A stretch of DNA of 64,000 bases from Vibrio sp. CAU 1672 (GTDB taxonomy: Bacteria; Pseudomonadota; Gammaproteobacteria; Enterobacterales; Vibrionaceae): positions 62,001-126,000 of the forward strand of contig NZ_JARHUF010000001.1 of assembly GCF_029223195.1 (NCBI RefSeq). Reading direction: 5' to 3'. Position numbers and translations under genes: made by a program. Below are positions 44,221 to 53,698 of the stretch, one piece after another; the stretch's first letter is position 1; every line of letters starts with the position of its first letter. The notes beneath the pieces were generated by a model that saw only the letters and a list, made by a program, of their open reading frames with translations, was not told where the DNA came from and searched no databases.

Positions 44221-44697
44221 ATGGTAAAGCCTTGGTATAAACAATTCTGGCCGTGGTTCCTGATCATTTTACCGCTTACGGTTGTGGTGTGGACGGTTAT
44301 CACTGTAGTCATTTTTTCTAACAACTCAGTGTCTCTCGTAGCTGAGGATTACTATAAAAAAGGCAAAGGCATCAACGTTGATATTTCAAAGATGAATGTT
44401 GCCAGGGATCTGAAACTAAACGCTTCAATCTCATCAGATGAACGCACCATCATCATTACGTTCGATAAAGGTAACCTGCCACACTATCCTGCACTGAGCG
44501 CCACATTTACCCATCGGACATTACCAGATCGTGATTTCAATCAACTACTTACCTCTGATGTGAAGGGGCATTACCGCTTGGTAGCCGATGAGTCCATTCA
44601 GGGGCCTTGGTTTGTTGAGTTGCAGCCACACGACCAACAATGGATGATTCAGGGTCGGGTCGAATTTCCGACTACCGCCACAACATTGATGAAGTAA
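44221..44697 (+). CDS. ccoH: FixH/CcoH family cbb3 assembly protein
   Basis: A 158-residue protein with an N-terminal membrane helix (WFLIILPLTVVVWTVITVVIF) followed by LVAEDYYKKGKGINVDI, a signature of FixH, and a beta-sandwich periplasmic domain. It is needed for late assembly or stability of cbb3 oxidase. It opens a second unit, ccoH-I-S, after the terminator. The ferredoxin-like gene ccoG, often next to it, is not present here. Confidence 0.88.
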   Translation: MVKPWYKQFWPWFLIILPLTVVVWTVITVVIFSNNSVSLVAEDYYKKGKGINVDISKMNVARDLKLNASISSDERTIIITFDKGNLPHYPALSATFTHRTLPDRDFNQLLTSDVKGHYRLVADESIQGPWFVELQPHDQQWMIQGRVEFPTTATTLMK

Positions 44698-44701
44698 CGC
44701 T

Positions 44702-47071
44702 ATGTGTAAATCCTGTTATCACTGCGGTGAAGATGTACCAGCCAACACGGATTTCAAAGTCGACATTCTGGGTGCATCCCGGGAGATGTGTTGTCCAGGC
44801 TGTCAGACCGTCGCCCAGACCATCGTAGACAGCGGCTTGGTATCATACTATCAATATCGTACTGCGCCTGCGGAAAAAGCCGACTTAGTACCGGAACAAC
44901 TGCAAGCACTGGTTCACTATGACAATGAAGATGTCCAGTCAGAGTTCGTTCGTAATCAAGATAATATTGCAGAGGTAACGCTTTCATTAGACGGCGTTTC
45001 CTGTGCTGCATGTGCCTGGTTGATCGAAAAACAACTCACTAGTTGTCAGGGACTGGTGTCGATTCGGGTCAATACTACTACCAATCGTGCTCTTCTCGCC
45101 TGGGACAAGACTCAAGCTCGTTTGAGTGAATTATTGTCCGTCATCCATCAGCTTGGCTACAAAGCTGCGCCATTTGAAGCGGATAAACAGGAAGCAATTT
45201 ATCACCGCATAATGAAGCAATACCTATATCGGTTAGGTATTGCCGGACTGGCAACGATGCAAGTGATGATGCTGGCGGTAGCGCTGTATTTGGAAGTCTT
45301 CGGTGACTTAGAGCCTGAGTTCAAAAACTATTTTCGTTGGGTAAGCCTGATTTTTGCCACTCCGGTTTTACTCTACTCAGCACTGCCGTTTTATCTGAAC
45401 GCTTGGCGTAGCATCAGGGGGCGAACCCTTGGCATGGATGTGCCTGTTTCCATCGCACTTATTTTTGCCTATGTGGCCAGTCTCGTCGCGACCGTAACCG
45501 AGCAGGGAGAAGTGTTCTTTGAGTCGATCTCAATGTTCACGTTTTTCTTGTTAGTTGGTCGGTTTCTCGAGATGCGTGCCAGACGCAAAGCCGCCGCCGC
45601 CAGTGGTAACCTGCTGAAATTGATTCCCGCAATGGCAACGACTCTCGATGGCGAGCAAGTCCCGGTAAAAACATTAAAGATCGGAGATCAAATCCGCGTC
45701 TTACCCGGAGAACATATTCCTGCAGATGGCCACGTGTTATCTGGTCGAATTCACATAGATGAATCCATGCTCACCGGTGAGTCAGTACACGTGGTTAAGA
45801 AAGCCGGAGATATGGTATATGCAGGCACGCTCAATGGCGACGAGTCATTTGAGTTAGAAGTGACTAACTCAAAAGCCGATTCAATGATCTCAAACATTGT
45901 ACGTCTGCAAGATGAAGCCCAGCATTCTAAACCCAAAATAGCTGAAATCGCGGATGTGGTTGCGCGCTATTTCGTTGGTGCGATCCTGTTGATCTCTGCC
46001 AGCACCTGGCTTTACTGGCACCAAGCCAAGCCGGATGATGCATTTTGGATTATGCTCTCGGTTTTGGTTGCTACCTGTCCATGTGCCCTTTCACTGGCGA
46101 CTCCCACCGCGCTGACTTGTGCCACTTCTCGCATGGGTAATTTTGGTATTCTGCTACGTAAAGGCCATGTGTTTGAGACCTTATGTAAGATCAATCATCT
46201 TGTCGTAGACAAGACCGGTACCTTAACTAAGGGCGATATCGAAATCAGCCAAACCCAAACATTTGCTCAACTGACAGAAAAACAGAGCCTGGCTATTGCC
46301 GCGGCACTAGAAGCGCATGCCAACCACCCTATCGCACGTGCATTCTCCGATTACCAAGCCGATGACTATCAAGTCTCTGAGGTGATGAATACCATTGGGG
46401 CAGGTATTTCCGGGAAGTGGAACAACCAGCAGGTTAAAATCGGCAGTGCCTCATTTGTATTAGGATCCGGCCAGATTCACCAGGAAAGCCACGCGGTCTA
46501 TTTGTCGTTGGATGAACAGCATGTTGCAACGTTCTTCTATCACGACCCAATACGACAGGAGAGCCAGTCATTTATTCAACGTTTCGCACAGGCAGGTATT
46601 AAGACCACGTTACTAACCGGAGACTCTTTCGCCAACGCTAAGCCTGTTGCTGAGCAAGTCGGTATCGACGACATCGTTGCTTCGGCAAGACCGGAAGATA
46701 AACTGGCCTACCTTAAGGGCTTAGAAAACGGCGACATTGTCATGATGGTCGGTGACGGCATTAATGACGCCCCAACGTTGGCAGGAGCGCACCTGTCGGT
46801 AGCGATGGGCGGAGGTACCGACGTGGCGAAAGCATCGGCGGACATGACTCTGCTCGGTGATAACCTTGAGAAACTGCTCGAAGCTCGATTACTCGCGCTA
46901 AAAACCAGAAGGATCATCCGGGAAAACTTGGCTTGGTCTTTGGGTTACAACCTGTTAATTTTGCCTCTTGCAATCGCAGGTTTAGTTGCCCCCTATATCG
47001 CGGTAGTCGGCATGTCGGCAAGTTCAATCATTGTCGTTTCAAATTCACTGCGCCTGCTGAAAGAAAAGTAG
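44702..47071 (+). CDS. ccoI: copper-translocating P1B-type ATPase for cbb3 assembly
   Basis: A 789-residue CcoI/FixI-type pump that supplies copper for the CuB centre. The N-terminus has cysteine motifs CKSCYHCG and CCPGC and a heavy-metal domain with CAAC (about residues 100-103). About eight membrane helices include the ion-path motif CPCAL. Cytoplasmic motifs are TGES, phosphorylation site DKTGTLTKG, HP in ANHPIARAF and GDGINDAP. It follows ccoH by 4 bases and is followed by ccoS after 11 bases. Confidence 0.95.
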   Translation: MCKSCYHCGEDVPANTDFKVDILGASREMCCPGCQTVAQTIVDSGLVSYYQYRTAPAEKADLVPEQLQALVHYDNEDVQSEFVRNQDNIAEVTLSLDGVSCAACAWLIEKQLTSCQGLVSIRVNTTTNRALLAWDKTQARLSELLSVIHQLGYKAAPFEADKQEAIYHRIMKQYLYRLGIAGLATMQVMMLAVALYLEVFGDLEPEFKNYFRWVSLIFATPVLLYSALPFYLNAWRSIRGRTLGMDVPVSIALIFAYVASLVATVTEQGEVFFESISMFTFFLLVGRFLEMRARRKAAAASGNLLKLIPAMATTLDGEQVPVKTLKIGDQIRVLPGEHIPADGHVLSGRIHIDESMLTGESVHVVKKAGDMVYAGTLNGDESFELEVTNSKADSMISNIVRLQDEAQHSKPKIAEIADVVARYFVGAILLISASTWLYWHQAKPDDAFWIMLSVLVATCPCALSLATPTALTCATSRMGNFGILLRKGHVFETLCKINHLVVDKTGTLTKGDIEISQTQTFAQLTEKQSLAIAAALEAHANHPIARAFSDYQADDYQVSEVMNTIGAGISGKWNNQQVKIGSASFVLGSGQIHQESHAVYLSLDEQHVATFFYHDPIRQESQSFIQRFAQAGIKTTLLTGDSFANAKPVAEQVGIDDIVASARPEDKLAYLKGLENGDIVMMVGDGINDAPTLAGAHLSVAMGGGTDVAKASADMTLLGDNLEKLLEARLLALKTRRIIRENLAWSLGYNLLILPLAIAGLVAPYIAVVGMSASSIIVVSNSLRLLKEK

Positions 47072-47082
47072 AGAGAGCGTGT

Positions 47083-47247
47083 ATGGAAAGTCTATATATT
47101 CTGATCCCAATCGCCATTGTGCTGGTATGTATTGCCGTTGCCATCTTTTTGTGGGCAGTAAAAAGCGAGCAATTTGAAGATTTAGAACGCCAAGGTCACA
47201 ACATTCTCTTTGATGAAGATGAAAAATCAGACCAAAACAAAAGGTAG
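47083..47247 (+). CDS. ccoS: cbb3-type oxidase assembly protein CcoS
   Basis: Encodes 54 residues starting MESLYILIPIAIVLVCIAVA, with one membrane helix, then the typical WAVKSEQFEDLERQGHNIL and an acidic end. CcoS is needed for haem and copper insertion into cbb3 oxidase. A longer frame from 46933 exists but overlaps ccoI, and the family begins at this Met. Confidence 0.92.
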   Translation: MESLYILIPIAIVLVCIAVAIFLWAVKSEQFEDLERQGHNILFDEDEKSDQNKR

Positions 47248-47258
47248 ATCGTAGCAGT

Positions 47259-47936
47259 ATGAGCCCAGATTTTTTAGGTGCTTTTATGATTGGCCTGGTC
47301 GGCTCCGGGCACTGCATGGGCATGTGTGGTGGGATCGCCTCGTTACTTTCTCTAAGCAATAATACATCAAAGCCATCGGCCTTGGTTCCGCTTTACTATA
47401 ACAGCGGGCGACTGCTGAGTTATGTGGTGTTTGGCGCGCTTGTCGGGGCCACCATTTCCGGGTTGTCACAACTCAGTGGTTTAACCCAGTCATTAGCGTG
47501 GCTACGTTTTGTTGCGGCCATCTTCATGATTTTAGTTGCGCTCTATATTGCGAAATGGTGGCACGGTTTGCTGGCTATTGAAAAGGCAGGTCAGGTCATC
47601 TGGCGCTATATATCTCCAGCGGGAAAACGCCTTCTCCCCCTTTCCCGCCCTTCACACGCATTGCCGTTTGGTTTTATTTGGGGCTGGCTACCGTGTGGAT
47701 TGGTTTATTCTGCTTTAACCTGGTCAGCGGTTTCCGGAAATGCGGTCAATGGCGGACTGATAATGTTCGCATTCGGCCTTGGAACTTTACCTTCCATGCT
47801 TGCTATTGGCTACAGTGCGAACTTCTACAAGAAACTTCAAAACTCGTTAATAATTCGATACATTTCTGCACTAATTCTGATTGGTTATGGATTATATACC
47901 GCGCTGGGTGCATTGCAGCTACTCAATTTCATATAG
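47259..47936 (+). CDS. sulfite exporter TauE/SafE family protein, cbb3-associated
   Basis: A 225-residue membrane protein with six hydrophobic segments. It has the conserved GSGHCMGMCGGIASLLSL near the N-terminus and FGFIWGWLPCGLVYSAL in the second half, the Met/Cys-rich pattern of the DsbD-like/SafE proteins usually linked to ccoIS. A role in copper or thiol handling for cbb3 assembly is inferred from position and Cys/Met motifs. Confidence 0.83.
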   Translation: MSPDFLGAFMIGLVGSGHCMGMCGGIASLLSLSNNTSKPSALVPLYYNSGRLLSYVVFGALVGATISGLSQLSGLTQSLAWLRFVAAIFMILVALYIAKWWHGLLAIEKAGQVIWRYISPAGKRLLPLSRPSHALPFGFIWGWLPCGLVYSALTWSAVSGNAVNGGLIMFAFGLGTLPSMLAIGYSANFYKKLQNSLIIRYISALILIGYGLYTALGALQLLNFI

Positions 47937-47996
47937 TATTGAGTCATACAGATGTAATTTTTTTGCTACCCTTTAGGATTAAGCAGTGATAAAATA

Positions 47997-48010
47997 TTGA
48001 TGTATATCAA
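47997..48010. promoter_or_regulatory. FNR box upstream of fnr
   Basis: TTGATGTATATCAA is an exact match to TTGATNNNNATCAA. It ends 16 bases before the fnr start codon, close to or downstream of the likely transcription start, a position that fits negative autoregulation. Confidence 0.88.
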
Positions 48011-48026
48011 ATAGTGAAAGGTTGTT

Positions 48027-48773
48027 ATGATTTCTGAAAAACCTGCAACAAAGCGTATCCAATCAGGTGGTTGCGCGATTCATTGCCAAGATTGTAGCAT
48101 TAGTCAGCTGTGTATTCCGTTCACTTTGAACGAATCTGAACTTGACCAGCTTGACCAAATCATTGAGCGTAAAAAGCCGATCCAAAAGGGTCAGGAGCTA
48201 TTTAAAGCCGGTGATGAGCTAAAATCTCTGTATGCTATTCGTTCCGGTACGATCAAGAGCTACACCATTACAGAACAAGGTGATGAACAGATCACAGCTT
48301 TCCACTTAGCCGGAGATTTGGTTGGCTTTGACGCCATTACTGGTGACAGCCACCCAAGTTTTGCTCAAGCTCTAGAAACATCTATGGTTTGTGAAATTCC
48401 TTACGAGATTCTTGATGACCTGTCGGGCAAGATGCCTAAACTTCGTCAGCAAATCATGCGTTTAATGAGTAATGAAATCAAAGGTGACCAGGAGATGATT
48501 CTCCTACTGTCTAAGAAAAACGCAGAAGAACGTTTAGCCGCATTTCTATACAACCTTTCGACTCGTTTTTCACAGCGTGGTTTTAGTCCACGTGAGTTCC
48601 GTTTGACCATGACACGTGGTGATATCGGCAATTATCTGGGGCTGACGGTTGAAACCATCAGCCGCCTACTGGGCCGTTTCCAAAAATCAGATATCCTCAG
48701 TGTAAAAGGCAAGTATATTACCATTCTTGATCACGATGCGCTTATGGAACTTGCCGGGGTAAGCAAAGCGTAA
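48027..48773 (+). CDS. fnr: oxygen-responsive transcription regulator FNR
   Basis: A 248-residue CRP/FNR-family regulator. The N-terminal cluster [14 protein letters not shown] provides Cys20, Cys23 and Cys29, and a fourth Cys lies in SMVCEIPYE (about 122). Together these hold an oxygen-labile [4Fe-4S] cluster, as in E. coli FNR. The sensor domain is a cNMP-like barrel (about 45-150). The helix-turn-helix reads [21 protein letters not shown], with the E-x2-SR recognition pattern. It lies directly after the cbb3 assembly genes, which FNR proteins often control. Confidence 0.95.
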   Translation: MISEKPATKRIQSGGCAIHCQDCSISQLCIPFTLNESELDQLDQIIERKKPIQKGQELFKAGDELKSLYAIRSGTIKSYTITEQGDEQITAFHLAGDLVGFDAITGDSHPSFAQALETSMVCEIPYEILDDLSGKMPKLRQQIMRLMSNEIKGDQEMILLLSKKNAEERLAAFLYNLSTRFSQRGFSPREFRLTMTRGDIGNYLGLTVETISRLLGRFQKSDILSVKGKYITILDHDALMELAGVSKA

Positions 48774-48787
48774 CCTTACGCTCTTAC

Positions 48788-48823
48788 ATGATGTAGCTCA
48801 GAGATGAGCTACATCATATTTCT
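48788..48823 (+). terminator. terminator of fnr
   Basis: Perfect 13-bp stem ATGATGTAGCTCA / TGAGCTACATCAT with loop GAGA, followed by ATTTCT. Confidence 0.7.
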
Positions 48824-48950
48824 CCAATAATCCGCTAACAATTCCTAATATTCTTCTTCAATCTAAGCTACATTAAAAGTGTACCAACACTCCAAGGTAC
48901 TGATTTATCTTATATTCAGTATTTGGTTCTACAAAAAAGTGGGCTTAGTT

Positions 48951-49898
48951 ATGAGTATATACAGTAAGATCCTCGTCGTTGCAGACATCAATAGTGATGA
49001 GCAGCCCGCACTGGCAAGAGCGGTGCAGTTAGCTCAAAAGAGTGTATCCCGAAGCCAAATTACTTTCTTTTTGTCAATCTACGACTTTTCGTACGATATG
49101 ACCTCGATGCTATCGGTAGATGAACGAGATGCGATGCGTCGGGGCGTAATCCACCAACGTGAACAGTGGATGCGTAAAATTGCCCAGCCTTATATCGACA
49201 ACAGCTTCGACTTTAACGTTTGTGTTGTCTGGCATAATCGCCCCTATGAAGCGATCATCGCTGAAGTTTTCTCTGGTGAGCATGATATTTTAATCAAAGG
49301 TACCCGTAAGCACGATGTGCTGGAGTCGGTAATATTTACGCCTACCGACTGGCATCTGCTCCGCAAGTGCCCTATCCCGGTACTGCTGATTAAAAATGCG
49401 AACTGGCCAGCTGAGGCCAACATCCTTGCTTCCGTTCATGTCGGGTCTGAAAATCCAACTCACCTCGATTTAAATGACTGCATGGTGGAACGGCTGAAAG
49501 AAATCTGTCAGCGCGTCGACGGGAATCCATACTTGGTTAACGCTTATCCTGTCACACCGGCAAATATTACCATCGAACTACCTGAGTTCGATCCTGTAAC
49601 TTACACCGACGCAGTACGTGGCCACCACCTGACATCAATGAAAGCCTTGCGCCACAAACATGGCTTAAGTGAAGAACAGACTATTGTCGAACAGGGGTTG
49701 CCGGAAGACGTGATCCCGGCAGCAGCAGAGCAACTAAATGCGGCAATGGTGATTCTTGGTACAACCGGACGAACCGGCCTATCCGCCGTATTCATCGGCA
49801 ACACGGCTGAGCATGTTATCGACAAAATCAATTGTGATGTCCTGGCATTAAAACCAAGAGGCTACATCAGCCCTCTTGATCCAAACACCGCAACATAA
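48951..49898 (+). CDS. uspE: universal stress protein UspE
   Basis: A 315-residue tandem-USP protein, close to the E. coli length of 316. The first USP domain begins MSIYSKILVVADINSDEQ. The second ends with the ATP-loop pattern GTTGRTGLSAVFIGNTAEHVI. Start 48951 is chosen because it begins at the domain boundary; an upstream in-frame start would add 24 unrelated hydrophobic residues. The fnr-uspE neighbourhood is also found in E. coli, and the gene is probably induced in stationary phase. Confidence 0.92.
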   Translation: MSIYSKILVVADINSDEQPALARAVQLAQKSVSRSQITFFLSIYDFSYDMTSMLSVDERDAMRRGVIHQREQWMRKIAQPYIDNSFDFNVCVVWHNRPYEAIIAEVFSGEHDILIKGTRKHDVLESVIFTPTDWHLLRKCPIPVLLIKNANWPAEANILASVHVGSENPTHLDLNDCMVERLKEICQRVDGNPYLVNAYPVTPANITIELPEFDPVTYTDAVRGHHLTSMKALRHKHGLSEEQTIVEQGLPEDVIPAAAEQLNAAMVILGTTGRTGLSAVFIGNTAEHVIDKINCDVLALKPRGYISPLDPNTAT

Positions 49899-49929
49899 TC
49901 TATTAACGACTCTCCCGCCCGTGTGTCCA

Positions 49930-49960
49930 TCCCCCGAGCCATTCGGGGGATTTTTCTTTT
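49930..49960 (+). terminator. rho-independent terminator of uspE
   Basis: Stem TCCCCCGA / TCGGGGGA with a 5-base loop, followed by TTTTTCTTTT. Confidence 0.88.
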
Positions 49961-50050
49961 AATAAACATGAAAGCGCTAGCATCTTAGTAATTAATCCGT
50001 ATCATACGCAGTTCATTTTGTTTTGACGTAATTTGAAAGAACCACTCCGG

Positions 50051-50983
50051 ATGACAGAGCAGACTCAAGAGCTTACTAAAGCGCAGCAATACAACTTCAA
50101 TAAGTTACAAAAGCGTATTCGTCGTAATACAGGTCAAGCGATTGCAGACTTCAACATGATTGAAGATGGCGACCGCATCATGGTTTGTTTATCTGGCGGT
50201 AAAGACAGCTTTACCATGCTAGATATTCTGATGAGCTTGCAAAAAAGCGCACCGGTTTCTTTCTCGTTGGTAGCGGTTAACCTGGATCAAAAACAACCGG
50301 GTTTCCCTGGGCATATTCTGCCAGAGTATCTGGAAAGCCTGGGGGTAGAGTATAAGATCGTAGAGGAAGACACCTACTCTATCGTGCAAGACAAGATCCC
50401 TGAAGGAAAAACGACTTGTTCACTGTGCTCTCGTTTACGTCGTGGCATCCTATACCGCACTGCCAAAGAGCTAGGCGCAACCAAAATTGCACTCGGCCAT
50501 CACCGCGACGACATTCTTGAAACCCTGTTTCTCAACATGTTCCACGGCGGAAAAATGAAAGGCATGCCACCAAAACTGGTGTCTGATAATGGTGAACACG
50601 TCGTTATTCGTCCGCTGGCTTACTGCCGAGAGAAAGACATCATTAAGTATGCAGATCTGCGTGGTTACCCAATTATCCCTTGTAACCTGTGTGGTTCACA
50701 GCCAAACTTACAGCGCCAGAACATTAAGCAGATGCTTAACGAATGGGACAAGCGTTTCCCTGGCCGAATTGAAACTATGTTCCGGGCGATGCAGAACGTT
50801 GTACCTAGCCATCTGGCTGACTTTGATCTGTTTGACTTTAAGTCAATTAACAAAGATTCAGGCGTCATTGATGGCGGGGATATTGGTTTCGATAAACAAA
50901 CAATCCCAGCAGAAACGCTTGTTGATGAAGATGCTGTGCAAGAATTTGATCCGAGCCTACAGCTGGATGTGACCAATATTTAG
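50051..50983 (+). CDS. ttcA: tRNA 2-thiocytidine(32) synthetase TtcA
   Basis: A 310-residue enzyme that thiolates C32 of certain tRNAs, using ATP and an iron-sulfur cluster. The PP-loop motif is [13 protein letters not shown]. The cluster/active Cys pair is in [12 protein letters not shown], with a later CNLCGSQ. ATG 50051 is chosen because the family starts [12 protein letters not shown]; a TTG 18 bases upstream is in frame but less likely. Monocistronic between terminators. Confidence 0.95.
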   Translation: MTEQTQELTKAQQYNFNKLQKRIRRNTGQAIADFNMIEDGDRIMVCLSGGKDSFTMLDILMSLQKSAPVSFSLVAVNLDQKQPGFPGHILPEYLESLGVEYKIVEEDTYSIVQDKIPEGKTTCSLCSRLRRGILYRTAKELGATKIALGHHRDDILETLFLNMFHGGKMKGMPPKLVSDNGEHVVIRPLAYCREKDIIKYADLRGYPIIPCNLCGSQPNLQRQNIKQMLNEWDKRFPGRIETMFRAMQNVVPSHLADFDLFDFKSINKDSGVIDGGDIGFDKQTIPAETLVDEDAVQEFDPSLQLDVTNI

Positions 50984-50999
50984 TGTTTCAGACACGTGT

Positions 51000-51029
51000 A
51001 AAAAGAGCTGCCAACTGGCAGCTCTTTTT
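51000..51029. terminator. bidirectional terminator between ttcA and the DUF2987 gene
   Basis: AAAAAGAGCTGCC, loop AACT, GGCAGCTCTTTTT: a perfect 13-bp stem with T-runs in both directions between two convergent genes. Confidence 0.9.
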
Positions 51030-51043
51030 ATATCTTATTCTTA

Positions 51044-51703
51044 CTAATCCGCGGTAGGCAAATAAGGTAAAACTCGCACGGTTTTCTCCGGCAGAGTCAT
51101 ATACCCTTTGGGGTCGATTTCACTCAAAGCCACCTGAACTTTTCCATCGATAATCGGTTTACGTTTACCATCAGAGAAAACAATCTCACTTTGGAGTTGG
51201 TTGCTGAACTCTAACGTTACTCCCTGCACTTCCGGCGTAAACCAACTGGCAAACATGCCCCCTAAATCCTCCAGCATAGATTGCATCTGCGGCATCAGCG
51301 CAGCAACTTGTGCGTGAGAGACGTTACCTTGTAACGATTCTTTGGTCATCACCACCAAAGAGTAATCACAGCGCTGCTCTTCTGGGGTTTGAACAAACAC
51401 AAGCGGGTTGGCTGAACGAAGATTATTGTCTACAGGAAGTGGTAACTCTTTGGAGCTTGGGATCACAAACTCTTCGTAGTGCTCCTCTTTTTCCATCCAG
51501 GCTTTCTCAATCTCACACAACTGTTTCGTTTGCGCATTAACAAAGAAAACGCCGACTTTTACATCGTCGTGGCCTTGTTTATAGTTGTTCTTTAACTGGG
51601 TATACAGTTTGGAATAGGTAAACATGTATTCCTGGGCAAGTGCGGCAGGTGACGTCAATAACATCGCTGCACCACATAGTAGGCTGAGGCTTAACTTTTT
51701 CAT
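51044..51703 (-). CDS. DUF2987 family periplasmic protein
   Basis: A 219-residue protein with signal peptide MKKLSLSLLCGAAMLLTSPAALA, cut before QEYMFTYSKLY. The beta-rich body contains VKVGVFFVNAQTKQLCEIEKAW and two Cys that could form a disulfide (QLCEI and QRCDY). DUF2987 has no assigned function. The start is fixed by the signal peptide; a longer frame adds 7 residues. It follows the bax-like gene by 8 bases on the same strand. Confidence 0.8.
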   Translation of the reverse strand: MKKLSLSLLCGAAMLLTSPAALAQEYMFTYSKLYTQLKNNYKQGHDDVKVGVFFVNAQTKQLCEIEKAWMEKEEHYEEFVIPSSKELPLPVDNNLRSANPLVFVQTPEEQRCDYSLVVMTKESLQGNVSHAQVAALMPQMQSMLEDLGGMFASWFTPEVQGVTLEFSNQLQSEIVFSDGKRKPIIDGKVQVALSEIDPKGYMTLPEKTVRVLPYLPTAD

Positions 51704-51711
51704 GGGTATTA

Positions 51712-52548
51712 TTATTGTGTCCAAAAGGCATTATTGTGTCGAATCATAGCTTGCAGATCATTTACATAGGCCATACCGCGTTCAGAGTATGACTGCAAAC
51801 CATACGTCAGTTCAGCAGCGCTGGCCGCAGACAGTAAATCGTCACCCTGCTGTTCTAGCTGCGCACGAATACCACGAAGTTGCTCATAAGCACGATTTCG
51901 GTTTACATTCATAAAGTATCGATGAACCGATTCCTGCACAGAAGAGAACTTCCTGACCTCATGCGCTTTACCTTCACTACGTTGCAAGGGCACGATTCCG
52001 CAGCCTTTTTTATAACACCATTGACCAAATAAGTTATTTGCCTGAATTGCAAAACGAGAGGTACCCCACGCAGATTCATTGGCGGCCTGTGTCAGGACAA
52101 GCGCTTCCGGCAACACGTTAACGCGCTTGAGCATTTCACTCCGCCACACTTCCGTCACTTCACGGTTTGGTAACGGATAGCCATACATCTTGGCCAGACG
52201 ACTCGCATATTGATGTTGTTCGTTATCCATATCATCCGTTTGCATTGCGAGTAAAAAAGCACGCTCCTTTTGGATACGGCGATTTTCCAGCGCCACTTTG
52301 GGCCGTAGAAAATCAAAAAAAGCTTCTTTCTTAGTAAATGTATCAGCGATTGCATTGAAGTCCGGGATGTCACCTAGCCAGGGCAGATGGGACAAATCCA
52401 CATGTTTACTATGTTCAGCTGCAATCTCACCCATTGCCAGGTTTTCGCTCTGGCGTTGATAATGGAGGTAAGGACCTATACAAGAAAAAGCGACGGCAGA
52501 TAAAATCGCCGTCGCTCGTAAAGTCATAATTTTTAAACTACTACGCAT
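51712..52548 (-). CDS. Bax-like glucosaminidase family protein
   Basis: A 278-residue protein with an N-terminal membrane helix or signal (TLRATAILSAVAFSCIG) and a C-terminal mannosyl-glycoprotein glucosaminidase-type domain. It contains LPEALVLTQAANESAWGTSRFA, with the likely catalytic Glu in ANESAWG, then NLFGQWCYKKGCG. It resembles E. coli Bax, a putative peptidoglycan glucosaminidase. Start MRSSLKIMTLRA overlaps the upstream membrane-protein gene by 8 bases; MTLRATA 7 codons later is an alternative. Confidence 0.85.
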   Translation of the reverse strand: MRSSLKIMTLRATAILSAVAFSCIGPYLHYQRQSENLAMGEIAAEHSKHVDLSHLPWLGDIPDFNAIADTFTKKEAFFDFLRPKVALENRRIQKERAFLLAMQTDDMDNEQHQYASRLAKMYGYPLPNREVTEVWRSEMLKRVNVLPEALVLTQAANESAWGTSRFAIQANNLFGQWCYKKGCGIVPLQRSEGKAHEVRKFSSVQESVHRYFMNVNRNRAYEQLRGIRAQLEQQGDDLLSAASAAELTYGLQSYSERGMAYVNDLQAMIRHNNAFWTQ

Positions 52549-53338
52549 CAAATACCTGTGTGTTACCATCTTGATCGTTGTCATTAGTATTGGTGGTGAC
52601 AATCTTGAGCTTGACCCCAAACATCTCGCGATAAAGCACCCCTTTTAAATGGAAAAAGAAAGGTAGCACAAAAATCAAACCAATACCGTAGAACATAGCT
52701 GCAACTATAAACATCAGCATGACTGATAAATAAAGGCCGGCAATGACAAAGATTTTTTTATTGATAGCGCGCAAAGATAACAGCAGCGATTGCAGCGGGG
52801 GAACGCGTTTCTCACAGATCAACAAGATAGAATGGCTAAATGCCAGCGATAAATAAAGCGACAACAGCGGGAAAATCATCCCCACGAGTCCTTGTAACAC
52901 CAAGCTGAATAATGTCGCAATGATCACTGGTACTGTAAATTGTAAGCCTTTCCCTACATGACGTAATTTTGTACTCAGCCCCACAACATGGCTCATCGCC
53001 ATCAGGCTGATCCCCGCATAAATCGGCGCACTAATCACCTCATAACTGAAGTTTGCCACATAAATCGAAGAGACAATACTTTGATCAAACGCTTCTGGGT
53101 TTGATAACGCATCAACCAGGACACTCACATCTCCAAGTTGAAGCTGCAATGCAATATAAAAAATCCCTAACTGGACGAAAAGCAACACAATAATAGCAGG
53201 AGAAAAGGACAAAAAATGCTGTATTGTAGATTTCCAGGCTTCTCTGAACACAGTGCCAGCCTTTAACTCATACTGTCCCGACAGAGCACGCTCTATACTC
53301 CCACCAAGAATAATATCTCTTTCAAAATCGTTGTTCAT
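52541..53338 (-). CDS. integral membrane protein of unknown function
   Basis: A 265-residue protein with about six hydrophobic segments (e.g. FSPAIIVLLFVQLGIFYIAL, FTVPVIIATLFSLVLQGLVG and LYLSVMLMFIVAAMFYGIGLIF). The N-terminus is cytoplasmic and polar, and the tail is Asp/Asn-rich (TTNTNDNDQDGN). I do not recognise a named family with confidence. Position in an apparent operon with a cell-wall hydrolase and a periplasmic protein suggests an envelope role. Confidence 0.7.
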   Translation of the reverse strand: MNNDFERDIILGGSIERALSGQYELKAGTVFREAWKSTIQHFLSFSPAIIVLLFVQLGIFYIALQLQLGDVSVLVDALSNPEAFDQSIVSSIYVANFSYEVISAPIYAGISLMAMSHVVGLSTKLRHVGKGLQFTVPVIIATLFSLVLQGLVGMIFPLLSLYLSLAFSHSILLICEKRVPPLQSLLLSLRAINKKIFVIAGLYLSVMLMFIVAAMFYGIGLIFVLPFFFHLKGVLYREMFGVKLKIVTTNTNDNDQDGNTQVFDA

Positions 53339-53698
53339 ATGTTGTCCAGGGCTAACTTGTAAAAACTTAACTAGCAGGCCAGTTAATTAATGTGGTGGTT
53401 ATTATAAAGAAAAGTCACCGCTTCTAAAATCATACTCGGGGTAATTCACTTGCATTATTTCCCTTTTGGTCGATAATTGACCACTTGCAAATCTATGAAA
53501 TTGATAACATTTACCGCCCGTTCCTGTATGTGGCGTCTCAGACATAATGCGTGAGTATTGCTATAAACACAGTATGGTAAGGAATGGACACTTTTTCCTG
53601 CAAAACTTTTTCTGTTTCAAGATAAGAAAGTGCTTTGAATTCACAGTTTTGGTGATTATGATGCGCGCCTCAAAAATGAATGGTTAAAGTCACTTCAG
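53339..53698 (+). promoter_or_regulatory. intergenic region with probable sigma-70 promoter of potABC
   Basis: A 360-base gene-free gap between divergent genes. A sigma-70-like promoter TTGAAT-16 bp-TATGAT is at 53635-53662, 37 bases before the first possible potA start. An inverted repeat TGGTC-N7-GACCA is at 53467-53483. No other structure stands out. Confidence 0.5.
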
